The notes beneath the pieces are model-generated. The model worked only from the letters and a program-made list of their open reading frames with translations, did not search any database and was not told where the DNA came from. Positions 60,108-64,000 of a stretch of 64,000 nucleotides of DNA are shown one piece after another. Every line of letters begins with the position of its first letter. The first letter of the stretch is position 1. This DNA is from Ixodes scapularis. Lineage: Eukaryota > Arthropoda > Arachnida > Ixodida > Ixodidae. The stretch is taken from NCBI RefSeq assembly GCF_016920785.2, contig NW_024609835.1:24679838-24743837 (forward strand). The letters run 5' to 3'. Both the position numbers and the translations under genes were made by a program.

Positions 60108-60570
60108 TCAAAGTTCGACTTACGTCGAACTTTTACACTTAAAGTTCGAAATTCGTCGAACTTCTCACTTTCCAGGATTCTAAAGTTCGAAACTTTTCGA
60201 TTTCTCTTGATAAAATACGGTCGAAAGTTCGAAAATTATCGAATTTCTTCGCATAGGAAATTCGAAAGTTCGAAAACCTTCGATGTTTTAGTGCAAGAAA
60301 ATCGAAAGTTCGAAAATCATCGATTTTTTTCGTCAGTCAAGTTAGGAAGTTCGACAAGCATCGAATTTTGCAGCGTGATAACTTCGAAAGGTTGAAGAAG
60401 ATCAAATATTTTAGCGTAATAAGTTCGACAGTTCGAAAAGCGTCGAACTTCTTAGCTTAACAAGGTCGAAATTCGACTTCCGTCGAATTTTACGGTATAG
60501 AAAATTCAAAAGTTCAAAATCTTTCGAACCACTTGATTCGATGATCGAAACTTCGGTTCAAAAAAAGTTC
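60108..60570. repeat. Right subterminal TTCGA array, 41-bp period
   Basis: AAAGTTCGAAAA-type cores start at 60142, 60182, 60224, 60265, 60305 and 60346 (steps 40, 42, 41, 40, 41), with eroded units to 60560. The cores read in the same direction as in the left array, although the ends of the element are inverted. The core TTCGAA is itself palindromic. Confidence 0.85.
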
Positions 60571-60834
60571 GCGGCATCCCCAATCGTAGTCCTCCCTCTC
60601 TCGCGTGCAGCGACGGGACTTCTCATTTGGTTCACCGGTTCTTTGAAGACCTTGTGTCCTGCGGCAGCTGACATTTCCGTGCGTGTGCAGTCACGCGCGT
60701 AAATCTTTTCGTGGCCGACATTACTGCACAGGGATATCGGTTCTGAATATAGCGCCGTCCTAATCTCTCTCTCTCTCTCTCAGTCGTGTTTGCTACGGTT
60801 ATTCAATTTGCTTCTAGGCCTGCGGTACTTATCA

Positions 60835-61910
60835 TGAGGGGCACTTCGTACCGCTAATTATGCTTTTTTATGCTTTATTCAAAACGTTGGAGCGCTGGGT
60901 GATCAAATGGTTGAGTGTCGGCTAAATCGGTGATACCAATGGCATCTCGGCGCTACATTTGTGAAGAATCAAGATCCTCGTTACCGTCGTTGGAAAATTC
61001 ACATGACAAAGAAAGGGTGCTGACTGTGCTTCGTAGGTTGCCAGAATGACAAGTATACGTTCCTTGTATCATCCAGACGAAGTCGGTTTCAACTGCCATC
61101 AGTGTCTCACTGAGGCGGTTAATTCTGCCGGTGGCAATCTTCCCATAGGCGTCAGATGCGATGAGGAAACCTATTTCATTTGGACATGGCACACCTTCCG
61201 GCGCTATATCGGCGCTCAGCACATTTTCAGAGTGGAGTCGAGCTTGCAGCTCTTCGTAGACGGGATGACTGATGCCACTGCACATTTCTGGCACCTCCAA
61301 TGCTTCTAACTGGATTCATGTGCCGGTGGTTCGACGACATAGTTCGATGGGAACTCGTCAACAGTGATAGCGTGAAGGTCGTCGAGCGTTACCGAACGCG
61401 AATACGGTGAGCTCTTTCTTTTCCAAGAGATGTACAGTTCAATGTTATTGAGACGTCGCAAAGCACGAAACTTTTTTGACTGACGCTGTCAAGCAATATT
61501 CGAACGAGGACTATTTGATAGGGCGAAGAAGCCCACAACTAGCCCGTTTGAAGCAGAACTGACGGTCTTTCCTTTGCCGCGTTAGTTGGAGCACTAATAC
61601 CTGCCGCAGGGTTTGGGGCAGAGTCTTCTCTATATTGGCCGATGCCCTGCGCAGCTTGAGGAAGTCGGGAAACATTGCAGAGAATGGTCAGGTGGTGCCC
61701 TCCGCAAGTGGTACAGGTTGGGCTCCTTGCAGTGCGGCAGGCACCGGGAATGTGGTGGTGTTTGGCACACTTAAAGCAGCAGCGTGCCCGTGTGAGCCTT
61801 AATTGTTTTTTCCTGGGTCGATAGTGTAACCTGGCAGCTGTGAACGTCGTGTTTGGCGGAGCCGAAGAGCGGAAACGAAAGGACTCGGTGATGAACTGAT
61901 TCATTGTTCA
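60835..61910 (-). pseudogene. BEL/Pao retrotransposon gag-protease remnant
   Basis: On the minus strand: two zinc knuckles, CCFKCAKHHHIPGAC and CTTCGGHHLTILC, near 61785-61675; an aspartic protease active site as ILLDSVSQKSFVL near 61500-61460, where the usual DSGS is DSVS; then EVPEMC near 61295; and the block LIASDAYGKIATGRINRLSE followed by AVETDFVWMIQGTY near 61160-61060, which matches LIGxDxYWxIxTG...TxFGWxxxG in BEL/Pao polyproteins. After a stop near 60957, IGITDLADTQPFDHPALQRF and RYEVPL begin the reverse transcriptase region. Stops and a missing remainder of pol show it is dead. No LTR was found. Confidence 0.8.
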
Positions 61911-61984
61911 GTGCCTGCGTATACGCAGAATGCCTCCGCGGAACTCCGTGATGACTTCCGCGGAGTCATCGCGGATGACTACTC

Positions 61985-62400
61985 AGTAAAGAATACATCT
62001 CGCAGAAAGAGGTTATTGTTTTGAGCACAAACTTTTCTATGACTAGAGATACCATGATTAAGATAGAAATGGGCCTGTAATGTAACATGCCCTTTTTATT
62101 TCCTTTTTTTTAAATATAGGCCTTACAACTGCAACTTTTAGGCTGCTGGGAATTCTACCCCTTGAGTTAGTTATTTTCAGCAGCACGTATTTAAGTTTGT
62201 TAAAAGTAGTCACGATTAATTTGAAGTAAATACCGCTTTCCCGGGTGCTATGGCCGCGGACACGATATTTACAATATGACCTAGATCCTCTTCCGTCATC
62301 TGCGGAAAATATGCTGAATCGGGGAAAAAAAACGCAGGACCAGTGGAAATATTACTGTCACTTAACCCTCTCACTTGGAGATCAGCGATACTTCGAACAC
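61985..62400 (-). pseudogene. LINE reverse transcriptase N-terminal fragment
   Basis: On the minus strand: GPAFFFPDSAYFPQMTEEDL near 62350-62285, then NSRGRIPSSLKVAVVRPIFK near 62170-62115 and, after a shift, ISILIMVSLVIEKFVLKTIT near 62075-62020. This corresponds to the FPxxLKxAxVxPIFKKGD and RPISILxVxSKxIEKF blocks that open the RT domain in Jockey/CR1-like LINEs. The catalytic part is missing. It begins right beside the BEL/Pao remnant, so one probably inserted near the other. Confidence 0.75.
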
Positions 62401-62639
62401 ATATTTAATTGAACCTCTCAAATATAAACTGCACATCCCGGTCTTCGAAAGCTTCCTTGATTGGTTGAAAATATTTTCTTTCCCTTTCTTCCTAACTAGT
62501 TTATGAGTACACATTCTTCAGAAAACAGTGTGTACCCTGACCACTTCTCAAACTTTGTCTGGATGTGCTATTATTTCTGTAAAATCACACGTTCGTATTT
62601 TTTTTGTGATATACGTATGAAAGTCTTTTGTCGTTTTGC

Positions 62640-62880
62640 ATCTTAGATGTGTCTTTTTCGGTACTGTTTTTTTGGGTTGTTTCTATAACGTATTCTTTTT
62701 CTCTATTAAGAATATCCAAGTATAAGTGCTTAACCCTACGCTAACTTTTATTGTTTTTCTCTGTATCGCTGCCGCTGTCTTATAGGGGTGCCGAGGGCCT
62801 GGTCAAGCTGATTGATCAGCTTTTTTTCTCTGCCTCCCCATTTAGATGTTGAACGGAAAGATAACCGATGATTTGACTTG
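62640..62880 (+). mobile_element. LINE 3' end with stem-loop, second copy
   Basis: GCCGAGGGCCTGGTCAAGCT, the stem-loop AAGCTGA-TTGA-TCAGCTT (62805-62822), a T run and CTCTGCCTCCCCATTTAGAT. The design matches 20535-20665. Opposite in strand to the RT fragment beside it, so it is a separate insertion. The typical ATT or AAATA tail is not evident. Confidence 0.65.
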
Positions 62881-62884
62881 ATTT

Positions 62885-64000
62885 GTATAAAATATTGTTT
62901 TCTTGGGGTTTCTTCTGTGACGCTAAAACAAATAACGTCGTGTTTTTTTTTTTTTTTTTTTTTTTTTGCAAATCTGTTTCTGGGAGTAACTTTATTACGA
63001 AGGCTTCTGACTTTTTTAAGTGCGATATCCTCGGGACTGGCTTTACATCTATTCCAGAGCTTGTCTTTTTAATGACACAACTTTATTATTTCAGCGACAA
63101 CCCACACGTTCTCGCATTTTCTTTGCTTCAGGCAACTTCCTTTTCATACACTCATTACATATACTTCCGAATTGTTCAACCATTTTCGATACGCAAGGCT
63201 GCGATCTAATGAAACCAAAATGCTCCATTCATGTTCATTGCTTAATTTATCTACAATTTTTTGATAAAAAATTACAACATTTTTATCATCCCGCTCTTCG
63301 TGTGGGGGTACCACGAAACACAATGGGAGGTACATCATAGTGGTCTGCTTCTTTTTCTTTAATTACCCCTGAGGCACACTTTAGTTCAATAAGTTACCAA
63401 CTATGTGATCAATGCACGTGCTTGTAATTTGGGTTCCCAAACTCTTTTTCCGTACAAAATTCCTTATAATGTTTTTTAGTCCAAAGCACGACAAAAGATC
63501 GAGATATTCTGCAACATCATATCGCTCATAAAATATCAATGTTGGGACCTCCAGCTAGAACCAGCTGACTTATTGTTGAATCCGCTCAAAATATATTCCC
63601 GCTCGTCGTAGAATAAAGAAGACTTGAGCTCGGTAAATAGTGCGAATTACAAATGACGCTCCATATTTGAAAATTGTAACAGCCGAAACTTCAGCATGGC
63701 TAAGGGATGTAGCAACCTGCTCGGAGAGCCAGCTATTTTTAATGAACTTAAGTATTCACCCCCCCCCCCCCCCCCTTGATTTTCTCTGCGTAAGGAAAAT
63801 GTGTAATAACTATCCAAAGAAAACGAGTCGTAGCCCCCTATGTCAATATTTGTTTCTGTTTTTATCAAATCATTCAGGCCATCGAGTCTATCTGCCAAAT
63901 AAACCAGTAACCGATACAAATACGTGTGTGTAAACTTCTTAGAGTAATGTGCACTAAGTTTAGGGCCACTTTAGTTTGGGCGGAGTCTGCCAAGACATCT
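62885..64000. other. No gene recognised
   Basis: Contains a 26-base T run (62943-62968) and a C run (63758-63775). Short open frames only. Confidence 0.45.

Larger units (their letters stand above)
57993..60582. mobile_element. 2.59-kb hAT-like element with 8-bp target duplication
   Basis: Terminal repeats TAGGGATGTCGCGAAC (left) and TGGGGATGCCGCGAAC (right, reversed) match at 14 of 16 positions. The flanks ATCGTAGT (57985-57992 and 60583-60590) are identical, an 8-bp target duplication as in hAT transposons. Next to each end lies an array of TTCGAA-rich units with a 40-42-bp period. The 1.5-kb middle has no transposase-like frame on either strand, so it is non-autonomous. It interrupts the lysine-rich frame or the DNA between that and the BEL/Pao remnant. 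Confidence 0.85.

Noticed and set aside
58013..60570. CRISPR-like arrays
   Set aside because: The 41-bp units vary over their whole length, with no constant repeat and unique spacers, and lie inside a transposon in a eukaryotic genome.

Overview
This window is eukaryotic and very repeat-rich. It looks like intergenic or intronic DNA of an arthropod, most likely a hard tick (Ixodida). That placement is an inference from repeat families: short retroposons with a tRNA-like head close to the Ruka-type tick SINEs, CR1/L2/Jockey-like LINEs with 3' tails of AAATA or ATT repeats, and a LINE protein with the GAHGxxPNExVQxDMGW segment I associate with tick sequences. There are no operons, no ribosome-binding sites and no long intact host gene. 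The only piece that reads like a spliced cellular exon (49764-49939) lies inside a transposon-like insert.

Layout. 0.5-1.6 kb: a TA-flanked MITE, then two SINEs in mirror-image arrangement. 4.5-6.65 kb: a decayed LINE on +. 11.3-14.6 kb: two MITEs, a palindromic minisatellite, a second type of decayed LINE, and another MITE. 17.8 and 41.2 kb: two copies of one dispersed repeat. 23.0-23.75 kb: a large fold-back element. 26.2 and 32.1 kb: two copies of one inverted-repeat element. 27 and 40 kb: 3' fragments of one LINE group. 30.5-31.85 kb: two adjacent copies of a hAT-type MITE. 33-35 kb: CA/GT tracts and a 15-bp-type minisatellite. 35.7, 43.1 and 44.3 kb: three hairpin retroposons, each between 10-15 bp target duplications. 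45.9-51.3 kb: the best-preserved LINE (minus strand), split by a 1.18-kb insert that holds the exon and a SINE. 54.5-58 kb: a LINE ORF1 remnant and a long decayed lysine-rich reading frame. 58.0-60.6 kb: a 2.59-kb hAT-like element with a perfect 8-bp target duplication and 41-bp-period TTCGA arrays. 60.8-62.9 kb: a BEL/Pao gag-protease remnant and two LINE pieces.

The parts interact as nested and parasitic elements rather than as a pathway. The LINE at 46-51 kb would have supplied ORF1 protein, endonuclease and reverse transcriptase. The SINEs and hairpin retroposons share a short 3' tail, suggesting they use one LINE machinery. The MITEs would depend on hAT and Tc1/mariner transposases encoded elsewhere. 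The observations I rate highest are the hairpin retroposon family, the hAT-like element with phased TTCGA arrays, the 2A-like motif at the N-terminus of the LINE ORF1, and the exon-carrying insert inside that LINE.
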